A stretch of 9,816 nucleotides of DNA from an uncultured Altererythrobacter sp. (GTDB lineage Bacteria; Pseudomonadota; Alphaproteobacteria; Sphingomonadales; Sphingomonadaceae). Below the pieces are notes generated by a model, which made no database searches, was not told the DNA's origin, and saw nothing but the letters and a program-made list of their open reading frames with translations. The first letter of the stretch is position 1, and each line of letters starts with the position of its first letter. Position numbers and translations under genes: made by a program. Positions 1 to 6,424 of the stretch are shown here, piece by piece. Location of the stretch: the NCBI GenBank assembly GCA_937950385.1, contig CALFEA010000124.1:1-9816 (forward strand), written 5' to 3'.

Positions 1-1106
1 GCTACGGCTTCCTTTCGGAAAATGCGCAATTTGCTGAGATTGTTGAAGCGCATGGGATAAAGTGGATCGGGCCAAAGCCTGAGCATATTCACACCATGGG
101 CGACAAAGTTGCAGCTAAGAAAACCGCTGGCGAGCTTGGTTTGCCTTTGGTTCCCGGCTCCGCAGGCGCTGTCTCTGATCCTGAAGAAGGCAAGAAAATC
201 GCCGCAGAAGTCGGCTATCCCGTCATCATCAAGGCGGCCAGCGGCGGCGGCGGACGCGGTATGAAAGTCTGCGAAAGCGAAGACCAATTAGAAACTCTCA
301 TGAGCCAAGCAGGCAGCGAGGCAGCAGCCGCTTTCGGCGATGCGACGGTCTATATTGAGAAATATCTCGGCAATCCGCGCCACATCGAATTTCAAGTCTT
401 CGGCGATGGCAAAGGCAATGCAATCCATTTGGGCGAGCGCGATTGTTCGCTGCAACGCCGCCACCAAAAAGTATTGGAAGAGGCCCCCTCCCCAATCATT
501 TCCGATGAAGAGCGCGCGCGCATGGGCGAGGTTTGCTCCAAAGCTATGCGCGACATGAGTTACCGCGGCGCAGGAACAATCGAATTCCTGTGGGAAGATG
601 GCGAGTTTTACTTCATCGAAATGAACACCCGCCTGCAGGTTGAGCATCCAGTAACAGAAGCGATCACCGGCGTTGATCTGGTGCGCGAGCAAATCCGTGT
701 TGCAGACGGTCTGCCGCTGTCAGTATCGCAGGATGAGCTTGAATTTAACGGCCATGCGATTGAATGCCGGATCAATGCAGAACACCCCTTCACTTTCGCG
801 CCTTCGCCCGGTGAAGTCACCTATTATCACCCGGCTGGCGGTATGCATGTGCGGGTCGATAGCGGACTGTACGCAGGCTATAAAATCCCGCCTTATTACG
901 ATAGCATGATCGCCAAATTGATCGTCTATGGCCGCAATCGCGAAGGCTGCATCATGCGCCTGAAACGCGCGCTGGAAGAGATGGTTGTCGAGGGGCCCGT
1001 CACCAATATTCCGCTCCACCAAGAATTGCTAAAGCAAGATGATATCTTGAACGGCGATTATTCGATCAAATGGCTGGAGGAATGGCTGGAAAAGCGGGAA
1101 GGTTGA
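1..1106 (+). CDS. accC: Biotin carboxylase subunit of acetyl-CoA carboxylase (5'-truncated by window edge)
   Basis: AccC carboxylates the biotin on the carrier protein AccB using ATP and bicarbonate, the first half-reaction of acetyl-CoA carboxylase in cytoplasmic fatty-acid synthesis. The frame is open from the window edge (first full codon at 3) and begins YGFLSENAQF, matching the end of the N-terminal domain. About 80 residues are therefore missing upstream, against a usual length near 450. Visible signatures are the glycine-rich ATP-grasp loop GGGGRGMKV (about 237-265), ERDCSLQRRHQKVLEEAP (about 430-490), the catalytic FIEMNTRLQVEHPVTE (about 613-660) and the C-terminal YYDSMIAKLIVYG (about 895-930). 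The ATG at 96 lies inside the conserved domain and is not the true start. accB is expected just upstream, outside the window. The last 41 bp overlap the convergent RES-domain gene. Identification is very secure from family knowledge. Confidence 0.97.
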   Translation, partial: YGFLSENAQFAEIVEAHGIKWIGPKPEHIHTMGDKVAAKKTAGELGLPLVPGSAGAVSDPEEGKKIAAEVGYPVIIKAASGGGGRGMKVCESEDQLETLMSQAGSEAAAAFGDATVYIEKYLGNPRHIEFQVFGDGKGNAIHLGERDCSLQRRHQKVLEEAPSPIISDEERARMGEVCSKAMRDMSYRGAGTIEFLWEDGEFYFIEMNTRLQVEHPVTEAITGVDLVREQIRVADGLPLSVSQDELEFNGHAIECRINAEHPFTFAPSPGEVTYYHPAGGMHVRVDSGLYAGYKIPPYYDSMIAKLIVYGRNREGCIMRLKRALEEMVVEGPVTNIPLHQELLKQDDILNGDYSIKWLEEWLEKREG

Positions 1107-1524
1107 GGCAAGCTTCAAAGTCGAAATGCCTGACTTCCAGCGGCGCAATCAATTTTGCGTCAGGATGGCGCGGGTTCATCATGATAACCGAAGCCTCTGG
1201 CAAAACAGCGGATTGAACCCGGGCTAGCAAAGTACGACCAGAAAGAAGCCAATCGTCGCCAATTCGGCGTTTTTCGTTGGCATCCTCAACAAATGGAAGG
1301 TCCTCAGGGACTATATCTGTCTCCGTCCAACCGAGGCAGTAGTCATGATCGATCCCTTTAAGATCGCGCGGCAAATATCGCATAACCACCAGAACGGCCA
1401 AACCGGGCTCAGAAGCAAAGCTAACAACTGGGGCACCTGGTGAAGTCCAACGCCCGCCGATCGCTTGCTGCCCTGTGCCATCAAGCTCCAAAAAAGGTTG
1501 GCGAACCAGACGCCAAAGCTTCAT
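1066..1524 (-). CDS. RES-domain protein, degenerate active site, orphan (no antitoxin gene)
   Basis: This 152-residue protein has the RES fold signatures: N-terminal LWRLVR (residues 3-8), GGRW with Arg25, the block VVSFASEPGLAVL (33-45), then GDDWLLSGRTLLARVQSAVLP (89-109) and NPRHPDA (117-123). Active RES toxins degrade NAD+ and use a conserved Arg, Tyr and Glu plus a later Ser. Aligned by eye, Arg25 and Ser105 are kept, but the Tyr position is Ser35 and the Glu position is Val46. Catalysis is therefore probably lost or changed. RES toxins normally sit just downstream of an Xre/MbcA-type antitoxin gene; here an Lrp/AsnC gene ends 48 bp upstream instead. I chose the ATG at 1524 because the family starts next to LWR; a TTG at 1563 would add 13 residues. 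The 3' end runs 41 bp into accC. The fold is secure, the function unknown; it may be a conserved non-toxic subfamily. Confidence 0.85.
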   Translation of the reverse strand: MKLWRLVRQPFLELDGTGQQAIGGRWTSPGAPVVSFASEPGLAVLVVMRYLPRDLKGIDHDYCLGWTETDIVPEDLPFVEDANEKRRIGDDWLLSGRTLLARVQSAVLPEASVIMMNPRHPDAKLIAPLEVRHFDFEACLNLPAFPAIPPAI

Positions 1525-1572
1525 TGCAAGTATCCCACTGAGAAATCGAAACGCAGGCCACAAACTCCAGAA

Positions 1573-2034
1573 CTAAATCGGCACGCCCGGCTCATGTTTC
1601 GCGGTGCGGATCGTCAGCGAAGTTTTCACGCTCGCGACATTAGGCGCCGGGGTTAATTTGCTGGTCAGAAATTCCTGAAAGCTCTGCAAATCACGGCTGA
1701 CAATCTTCAAAATAAAATCGATCTCGCCGTTGAGCATATGCACCTCGCGCACTTCGTTTAGCTCAGCCATGTGATCCTCAAATTCGCGCAATGCGCTTTC
1801 GGCTTGGGATTTCAGGCTGACCATGGCGAAAACGGTAATAGCAAAACCGAGGCTGGAGGCATCCAGATCGGCGTGATAGCCGCGGATAACACCCGCCTCT
1901 TCTAGGCCGCGCACACGGCGCAAACACGGCGGCGCAGTTAAGCCGACGCGCTGGGCCAGCTCCACATTGGTGACGCGCCCCTCTGCTTGCAATTCAGAAA
2001 GCAAGCGCCGGTCGATATCATCCAGATTAGCCAT
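1573..2034 (-). CDS. Lrp/AsnC family transcriptional regulator
   Basis: A 153-residue DNA-binding regulator of the feast/famine family, which senses amino acids or related small molecules and assembles as dimers to octamers. The N-terminus (LDDIDRRLLSELQAEGR, residues 4-20) and the helix-turn-helix (about 20-42, ELAQRVGLTAPPCLRRVRGLEE) are typical. From about residue 66 a RAM ligand-binding and oligomerisation domain follows, with the usual turn HMLNGEIDFILKIV. Length is normal for the family. The ATG at 2034 has a purine-rich stretch GGGATGACGGAAAAAT before it and gives the canonical N-terminus. The gene lies upstream of, and co-directional with, the RES-domain gene (48 bp gap), so the two may share a transcript. 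Family members often regulate themselves, and an AT-rich palindrome lies about 120 bp upstream. Effector and targets cannot be read from the sequence. Confidence 0.95.
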   Translation of the reverse strand: MANLDDIDRRLLSELQAEGRVTNVELAQRVGLTAPPCLRRVRGLEEAGVIRGYHADLDASSLGFAITVFAMVSLKSQAESALREFEDHMAELNEVREVHMLNGEIDFILKIVSRDLQSFQEFLTSKLTPAPNVASVKTSLTIRTAKHEPGVPI

Positions 2035-2302
2035 ATTTTTCCGTCATCCCTCTTTCACGTTCAATGAAGCGGCCCATTTTAACCGATCAACAAAGCCCGC
2101 CGTCATTTTCAATGCCTTGCTGAGCAATGAACCCTCACATTTGCCATGTCCACGCTAATATTATTAGTCTGCCAGCAATTGTCCCGCTTTGCAACGCAAG
2201 CATAAGCACTGCTTCGAAAAGAGCGCTATGATGATAGGCCAATGTGTCGGCAATATTGCGCGGCGAAATTGCATGCATGCCCAAAGGATTAAAGCCGCCC
2301 CA
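2035..2302. promoter_or_regulatory. Divergent intergenic region between lrp-like gene and histidine-kinase-like gene
   Basis: This 268-bp stretch should hold promoters for both flanking genes. On the minus strand TAAAAT (2081-2076) is a possible -10 for the lrp-like gene, with only a poor -35 near 2106-2100. On the plus strand TTGTCC (2179-2184) and CATAAG (2201-2206), 16 bp apart, are a weak -35/-10 candidate for the kinase-like gene. That would place its transcript start downstream of the TTG at 2189 and argue against a longer N-terminus. The palindrome at 2155-2167 lies between the two. The promoter calls are guesses from hexamer similarity. I see no convincing small gene here. Confidence 0.35.
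2155..2167. promoter_or_regulatory. AT-rich palindrome, candidate Lrp-type operator
   Basis: CTAATATTATTAG is a perfect 6-bp inverted repeat around one central base. It sits in the divergent intergenic region in otherwise more GC-rich DNA. Lrp/AsnC proteins bind AT-rich imperfect palindromes of about 13-15 bp, so an autoregulatory site for the adjacent lrp-like gene is a reasonable guess. A palindrome this short could also arise by chance. Confidence 0.35.
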
Positions 2303-4171
2303 ATGTTTTTTGATGACCGCCTTGCTACAGTGCTGCGCCACCGCGCGGATGGCGAAGCGGCTGCGCGCACGCAGTTTCGGCAATTGCTCGATCTGCTGGG
2401 CAACCGTCCGCATGGCTCTGGCGGCGATGAAAGCCTGCTGGCGGCGGCTTGGTTACGGCTGAGCGCATTGGGTGAGATTATCCCAGCAAACGACCGCGCC
2501 GGGATTGTTCAAGAAACCGGTTGGCGCTTCCGCAATCCAGAACTGGCTGCGCATTTGGCCGAGGATGAGCCGGCCGTAGCCTCTGCGGCGATTGCTCGTG
2601 CAGATTTAACCGAGGATGATTGGACTGCGCTGATCCCGCGCCTGCCAATCCGAGCACGCGGGTTTCTGCGCCGTCGCCAAGAGCTACCAAGCGGCGCCGA
2701 GGCCTTGCTAGAACAATTGGGCGTAGCAGACAGGGGCCTGCCAGTTCCCGAAGCCCGTCTTGATGCAAGCAATGAGGCCATAGGCGGCGTATTTTTCAAT
2801 GATGAGCAAGAGCTAGTATCCGATAGGGATACAAAAGCGCTGAGTGTTTCTGAACCAAATCTAGAGGAGGTCGACCCCCCTCTTGGTGACTTTACTCCTG
2901 AAGAGGTACCGGACTCACCCATTGAGAAAGCTCCCTCAGCACCGAGCGCTCCAAACCGCATATCGCCTAGCGAAATTGAAAAGTCCGAAATCGCCGAGCT
3001 AGTCGAACGCATTGCGCAATTCCGCAAGGATCGCGTTCCCTCCTCGGCGTCTGGCGAAAGTTCACCGCGCCTGCCGCTTGACGAAAATCTCGGTGAGCGC
3101 GGCCAGCGAGCGTCCGTCTTCGGCTTTTCCGCCGATACGCGGGGACGAATTGATTGGGCAGAGCAGGAAGTTGCTCCGATGGTTATTGGCAAGCGCTTGA
3201 CCGAGCCGCGTCAAATTGGCTCGGTCGTTGCACCCAACGCTATCACTCGTGCCTTTGCAGGACATCAACCAATCAGAAGCGAGATGCTTACCTTCGATGG
3301 CGCGCCTGCTATTGCCGGTGATTGGGTGGTCGACGCCCAACCCCGTTTTGAACCCGCCACCGGGCGCTTTGAAGGCTATCTTGGACGGATGCGGCGCCCT
3401 CTATTTGCTGCCCATAACACTGCCTCCGCCGAAGCTGACCGCATCCGGCAATTGCTGCATGAATTGCGCACGCCAGTAAATGCGCTGCAAGGTTTTGCAG
3501 AAATCATCCAGCAGCAATTGTTTGGCCCCGCGCCCAATGAATACCGCGCTCTGGCTGCCAATATTGCGAGCGATTCAGCACGCATTCTCGCCGGTTTTGA
3601 CGAGCTGGAACGGCTGGCCCGTTTGGAAAGCGGAGTTATGGCCTTGCCAGAAGGCTCCAGCGACATCGGCAGCATCATTCAGCATATGACCGCGCAATTG
3701 CAACCCGTGCTTGCGCCCCGGATGGCGGGCTTTGTGTTGGATCAAGAGAGCACAGAACCACTATTCGTTGGTATCGATCACGATGACGCTGAGGCAATGA
3801 TCTGGCGCATTATGGGCACTTTGGCGGGATGCTGCGCTGCATCGGAGAATTTGCAGCTAAGCATTAAGGTGCGAGCCAAAAAGGCTAGCATTCAGTGGTA
3901 TCTGCCGGCGCAGCTGGAAGCAGAAGACAAGCCATTTGCTGCAGATATCAACTCATCAACAGATGGCCTATCTGCAGGGCTGTTTGGCGCAGGATTCAGT
4001 CTCAGACTGGCGCGAGCAGAAGCGCGATCTGCAGGCGGCGAGTTGAGCATCGATGAGGCTCGATTAACATTGACCCTTCCCATCTTGCCCCCTGCCTTGA
4101 CCGAAGCCGATAGCGGCCCTAGCTCTGATCAGGCTCAAAAAGCAGCGGATGACAGCCAAACCAAAGGCTGA
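2303..4171 (+). CDS. Cytoplasmic histidine-kinase-like protein with degenerate ATPase domain
   Basis: A 622-residue soluble protein with no hydrophobic membrane segment. Residues about 1-115 (FFDDRLATVLRHRADGEAA, then HLAEDEPAVASAAIARADL) resemble HEAT-like DUF2336 helices. Residues about 150-240 are an acidic, Pro/Ser-rich linker. Residues about 270-370 look PAS-like (FGFSADTRGRIDWAEQE to GYLGRMRRP). A clear HisKA domain follows, with HELRTP and phospho-acceptor His386 (codon at 3458). The C-terminal HATPase is eroded: the N-box is replaced by IMGTLAGCC (about 3811-3837), no DxGxG G1 box is seen, and only a G2-like LFGAGFSLRLA survives. The ATG at 2303 gives the most natural N-terminus; TTG 2189, ATG 2228 and ATG 2270 would lengthen it without visible domain content. 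The WalW-like deacetylase gene starts 67 bp after its stop, probably in the same transcript. It may be a phosphotransfer protein, phosphatase or pseudokinase; the partner is unknown. Confidence 0.85.
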   Translation: MFFDDRLATVLRHRADGEAAARTQFRQLLDLLGNRPHGSGGDESLLAAAWLRLSALGEIIPANDRAGIVQETGWRFRNPELAAHLAEDEPAVASAAIARADLTEDDWTALIPRLPIRARGFLRRRQELPSGAEALLEQLGVADRGLPVPEARLDASNEAIGGVFFNDEQELVSDRDTKALSVSEPNLEEVDPPLGDFTPEEVPDSPIEKAPSAPSAPNRISPSEIEKSEIAELVERIAQFRKDRVPSSASGESSPRLPLDENLGERGQRASVFGFSADTRGRIDWAEQEVAPMVIGKRLTEPRQIGSVVAPNAITRAFAGHQPIRSEMLTFDGAPAIAGDWVVDAQPRFEPATGRFEGYLGRMRRPLFAAHNTASAEADRIRQLLHELRTPVNALQGFAEIIQQQLFGPAPNEYRALAANIASDSARILAGFDELERLARLESGVMALPEGSSDIGSIIQHMTAQLQPVLAPRMAGFVLDQESTEPLFVGIDHDDAEAMIWRIMGTLAGCCAASENLQLSIKVRAKKASIQWYLPAQLEAEDKPFAADINSSTDGLSAGLFGAGFSLRLARAEARSAGGELSIDEARLTLTLPILPPALTEADSGPSSDQAQKAADDSQTKG

Positions 4172-4238
4172 TGACACAGCAAGCTTGGCTGAGCGGGGGT
4201 AATTTAAGCCGGGGTAAACAGCGATCACTAGTGCATCC

Positions 4239-5225
4239 ATGCTCGATCCGCCCGCTGCGGGGCTGGAGGCTCAATTCGCAGCCGGTTTTGGCCAGCGCGT
4301 TTTGCTGACCGTCGATACCGAGGAAGAATTTGATTGGAACGCGCCGTTTAGCTCTGCTGATCACGGATTTAAGCATGTGCCTGCGATTGCGCGGTTTCAA
4401 AACTTTTGCGAAACGCTTGGTGTCATACCGCTTTATTTGGTTGATTGGCCAATAGTGCAATGCGACGAGGCGACCGCTCTGCTTGACGATGCCTTGAAGC
4501 GCGGAAAAGCGGAAATCGGCCTGCAATTGCACCCTTGGGTGAACCCGCCGCATGATGAAGAGGTGACAACAGCCAACTCCTTCGCAGGCAATTTGCCGCC
4601 TGAATTGGAGAAAGCGAAATTTGAGACGCTCGCCAAAGCAATAGAACAGCGGTTTGGCTCTGCTCCGCTGATTTACCGCGCAGGGCGGTATGGCCTGGGC
4701 CAGCATTCAGCCGATCTAATCAAAAGCAACGGTTTCGCAATTGATACCTCTGTCCGCTCCAATTATGACTACAGCGATAGACACGGGCCAGACTATTCGC
4801 GCCACCCGCTCACACCCTATTGGACCGATGCGTCGCGCGATCTACTCGAATTGCCGCTGACGACCGTATTTTGGGGAATGTTGCGCAAACAGGGGCGTAT
4901 GTTTGCGCCATTGCTGAAGAAAGTGCCGCAACTGGCCGGACTATTGGCGCGCATCAAAATGCTAGAGAAAATTCCGCTCACTCCTGAAGGCGTGACCTTG
5001 GACGAAGGCCTGCGCGGGGCAGATATGGCGATAGATGATGGATTGCCGCTGATCGTGCTCTCGCTCCACAGCCCCTCGCTAGCTCCAGGGTTTACGCCAT
5101 ATGTTCACAATGAGAGCGATCTCGACGCTCTTTATGAGTGGCTTCGGGTCATGATCACCTATTTCGATCAACAGGGCGTAAAACTCACAAGTGTGGCGGA
5201 AATTATGCGTTCTATTGTGAGATAG
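4239..5225 (+). CDS. Polysaccharide deacetylase family protein, WalW-like
   Basis: A 328-residue protein of the NodB-like carbohydrate deacetylase superfamily, which removes acetyl groups from polysaccharides with a metal-bound water. The core starts with a beta-strand and acidic motif RVLLTVDTEEEFDW (residues 20-33, Asp26), then GLQLHPWVNPP (His98, probable metal ligand), YRAGRYGLG, and a late VLSLHSPSLAPGFTPYV with the HSPS motif. The proteobacterial WalW-type relatives share the TVDTEEEFDW and HPW signatures, so this group is my best call. There is no signal peptide or membrane segment, so it is predicted cytoplasmic, fitting sugar precursors or intracellular intermediates rather than finished wall polymer. 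ATG 4239 is the first in-frame start after a stop at 4215; no strong ribosome site is visible. The gene follows the histidine-kinase-like gene by 67 bp. Substrate unknown. Confidence 0.87.
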   Translation: MLDPPAAGLEAQFAAGFGQRVLLTVDTEEEFDWNAPFSSADHGFKHVPAIARFQNFCETLGVIPLYLVDWPIVQCDEATALLDDALKRGKAEIGLQLHPWVNPPHDEEVTTANSFAGNLPPELEKAKFETLAKAIEQRFGSAPLIYRAGRYGLGQHSADLIKSNGFAIDTSVRSNYDYSDRHGPDYSRHPLTPYWTDASRDLLELPLTTVFWGMLRKQGRMFAPLLKKVPQLAGLLARIKMLEKIPLTPEGVTLDEGLRGADMAIDDGLPLIVLSLHSPSLAPGFTPYVHNESDLDALYEWLRVMITYFDQQGVKLTSVAEIMRSIVR

Positions 5226-5305
5226 TCGAAATTTTGCTGCGACTACCGCTTGTAACAAGATTAAAGGCGCTGTAGGGGCCTCTTCGCATCGCGCGATAAT
5301 GGTCT

Positions 5306-5382
5306 GGGCCTGTAGCTCAGTTGGTTAGAGCTGGCCGCTCATAACGGCTAGGTCGCGGGTTCGAGTCCTGCCGGGCCCACCA
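5306..5382 (+). tRNA. tRNA-Ile2 (anticodon CAT, expected lysidine at position 34)
   Basis: A full 77-nt cloverleaf including an encoded CCA. The acceptor stem GGGCCTG pairs with CGGGCCC (one G-T pair); the D arm is GCTC/GAGC; the anticodon stem GGCCG/CGGCT carries loop CTCATAA with anticodon CAT at 5340-5342; the T arm is GCGGG/CCTGC. A CAT anticodon can be elongator Met, initiator Met or Ile2. The paired first base pair G1-C72 argues against initiator. C4-G69 and C5-G68, known identity elements for the lysidine synthetase TilS in E. coli, favour Ile2. It would then read the rare AUA codon after modification. Elongator Met remains the alternative. Confidence 0.9.
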
Positions 5383-5440
5383 CCGCGATTATGTGATGCA
5401 TGCGAGTCCTTCTTTCTGGGAGGTCACGCTGAAAATCGGT

Positions 5441-5517
5441 CGGGGAGTGGCGCAGCCTGGTAGCGCACCTGTTTTGGGTACAGGGGGTCGCAAGTTCGAA
5501 TCTTGTCTCCCCGACCA
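5441..5517 (+). tRNA. tRNA-Pro (anticodon TGG)
   Basis: A full 77-nt cloverleaf with encoded CCA. The acceptor stem CGGGGAG pairs with CTCCCCG; the D arm is GCGC/GCGC; the anticodon stem CCTGT/ACAGG encloses loop TTTGGGT, giving anticodon TGG; the T arm is GCAAG/CTTGT. The unusual C1-G72 first pair is typical of bacterial tRNA-Pro. It lies 58 bp after the tRNA-Ile2 gene on the same strand, so the two may be co-transcribed. A short T-run (5518-5522) follows directly. No attachment-site duplication or integrase gene is visible nearby. Confidence 0.96.
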
Positions 5518-5528
5518 TTTTTCACAAA

Positions 5529-5550
5529 TCACTAGACATTTTGATAGTGA
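5529..5550. other. Short inverted repeat downstream of tRNA-Pro
   Basis: TCACTA (5529-5534) and TAGTGA (5545-5550) are perfect 6-bp arms around a 10-nt loop, placed 11 bp after the tRNA-Pro 3' end. No T-run follows the right arm, so it is not a standard intrinsic terminator on the plus strand; on the minus strand the run AAATGT also does not fit. It could be a weak terminator, a processing hairpin, an operator or chance. Confidence 0.25.
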
Positions 5551-5641
5551 AGAGAGCCGCATCGACTGCTTGCGTTGCTCCAAATAGCCCCCTGCGGTAA
5601 AGACTTGTAAAATCCGACCATTCAAAAGCCGCAGAGACTGG

Positions 5642-5663
5642 TTACAAAACGGCTAAGATGTAA
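5642..5663. promoter_or_regulatory. Inverted TTACA-N12-TGTAA upstream of response regulator, candidate operator
   Basis: TTACA (5642-5646) and TGTAA (5659-5663) form a perfect inverted pair with a 12-nt spacer, 41 bp before the response regulator ATG. A third TGTAA copy lies at 5606-5610. OmpR-family regulators bind paired short half-sites and often control their own genes, so an autoregulatory site is possible. A TATAAAT-like stretch (5672-5678) just downstream could be a -10 element, but no good -35 is spaced correctly. Confidence 0.3.
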
Positions 5664-5704
5664 AGAAGGCTTATAAATCGAAGTTTCAAGGGATCGGGAA
5701 AATC

Positions 5705-6415
5705 ATGCGAGTAGCAATCTCTGACGATGAACAGGAAATTCTTGATCAGGTGGAGGCCATTGTCTCCGCTGCTGGCCATGAGGTCTCTTGCTATCGCAAT
5801 GGGCTCGACATCCAGAACGCGTTGAAACGCGAAACTTTTGACGTTGTTATGCTAGATTGGAACATGCCTGGACGGACCGGTATCGAAGTTCTGGAATGGG
5901 CTGTGGACAACATCCCCTCATGCCCACCCTTCATTTTGTTGACCAGCCGGCCGGACAAAACCGATATCGTTCGTGGTCTTGAGGCCGGCGCTATCGACTA
6001 TATTGTTAAACCGGAATCCGACGAAGTAATCCGCGCCCGGGTCGAGGCAGCTGGACGGCGTAATGCAGCTGAGAGCCAGTCACGTCATGTGAATTTTGGC
6101 CCATATACTCTTGATCGGATGGAGAAATCGATTTCGGTTAATGAGGTTGAGGCCAAGGTGACAGCCAAAGAATTCGACCTCATCGACTTGTTTTTCCAAA
6201 ATTTGCACCGCCCTTTATCACGCGGCTACCTTTTCTCACGTGTCTGGGGCGGCAATGCCGAAATGGAGACCCGTACAATCGACGTACATATCTCCCGCTT
6301 GCGCGCCAAACTTGACCTCAATCCTGAAAATGGCTTTGTTATTCGAACAGTTTTCGGTTTCGGATATCGTATGGATGAGTATATCGATGAGGAAGACGAT
6401 ATGCCAATCAGCTAG
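5705..6415 (+). CDS. OmpR/PhoB-family response regulator transcription factor
   Basis: A 236-residue two-domain regulator. The receiver domain (about 1-118) has the acidic pair Asp7-Asp8, phospho-acceptor Asp51 in VVMLDWNMPG, Thr80 in ILLTSR and Lys102 in VKPES, so all phosphorylation residues are present. The winged-helix DNA-binding domain (about 130-227) has AKEFDLIDLFFQ, the recognition-helix region TRTIDVHISRLRAKL and the wing VFGFGYRMD. The protein ends in an acidic tail (DEYIDEEDDM). ATG 5705 is preceded by GGGATCGGGAAAATC, a plausible ribosome site. The lipoprotein gene begins 9 bp after its stop, so the two form an operon. The convergent CHASE2 histidine kinase 580 bp further on is the likely cognate kinase by location. 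Candidate self-binding half-sites lie upstream. Its target genes cannot be read from this window. Confidence 0.96.
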   Translation: MRVAISDDEQEILDQVEAIVSAAGHEVSCYRNGLDIQNALKRETFDVVMLDWNMPGRTGIEVLEWAVDNIPSCPPFILLTSRPDKTDIVRGLEAGAIDYIVKPESDEVIRARVEAAGRRNAAESQSRHVNFGPYTLDRMEKSISVNEVEAKVTAKEFDLIDLFFQNLHRPLSRGYLFSRVWGGNAEMETRTIDVHISRLRAKLDLNPENGFVIRTVFGFGYRMDEYIDEEDDMPIS

Positions 6416-6424
6416 GGGATTATC

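Noticed and set aside
2189..2302. Longer N-terminus of the kinase-like protein from TTG 2189, ATG 2228 or ATG 2270
   Set aside because: The extra residues look like translated leader (Cys/His/Arg-rich, no domain), and MFFDDRL at 2303 gives a natural N-terminus.
2509..3192. Minus-strand open frame of 227 codons
   Set aside because: It lies wholly within the kinase-like gene in antisense, is Ser/Arg-rich and of low complexity, and has no recognisable domain.
4119..4706. Minus-strand open frame of 195 codons
   Set aside because: Antisense to the deacetylase gene, whose conserved motifs identify the true frame.
5295..5300. GATAAT as a -10 box for the tRNA-Ile2 gene
   Set aside because: It ends only 5 bp before the mature tRNA and has no -35 match at the right distance, so it cannot be called.
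5306..5517. tRNA genes as an integration site for a mobile element
   Set aside because: No integrase, no repeated tRNA 3' end and no shift in gene character is visible on either side.
5393..5587. Plus-strand open frame containing VAQPGSAPVLGTGGRKFES
   Set aside because: It is the sense translation of the same tRNA-Pro gene, another common annotation artefact.
5389..5625. Minus-strand open frame of 78 codons containing GRQDSNLRPPVPKTGALPG
   Set aside because: It is the antisense translation of the tRNA-Pro gene, a well-known spurious protein in databases.
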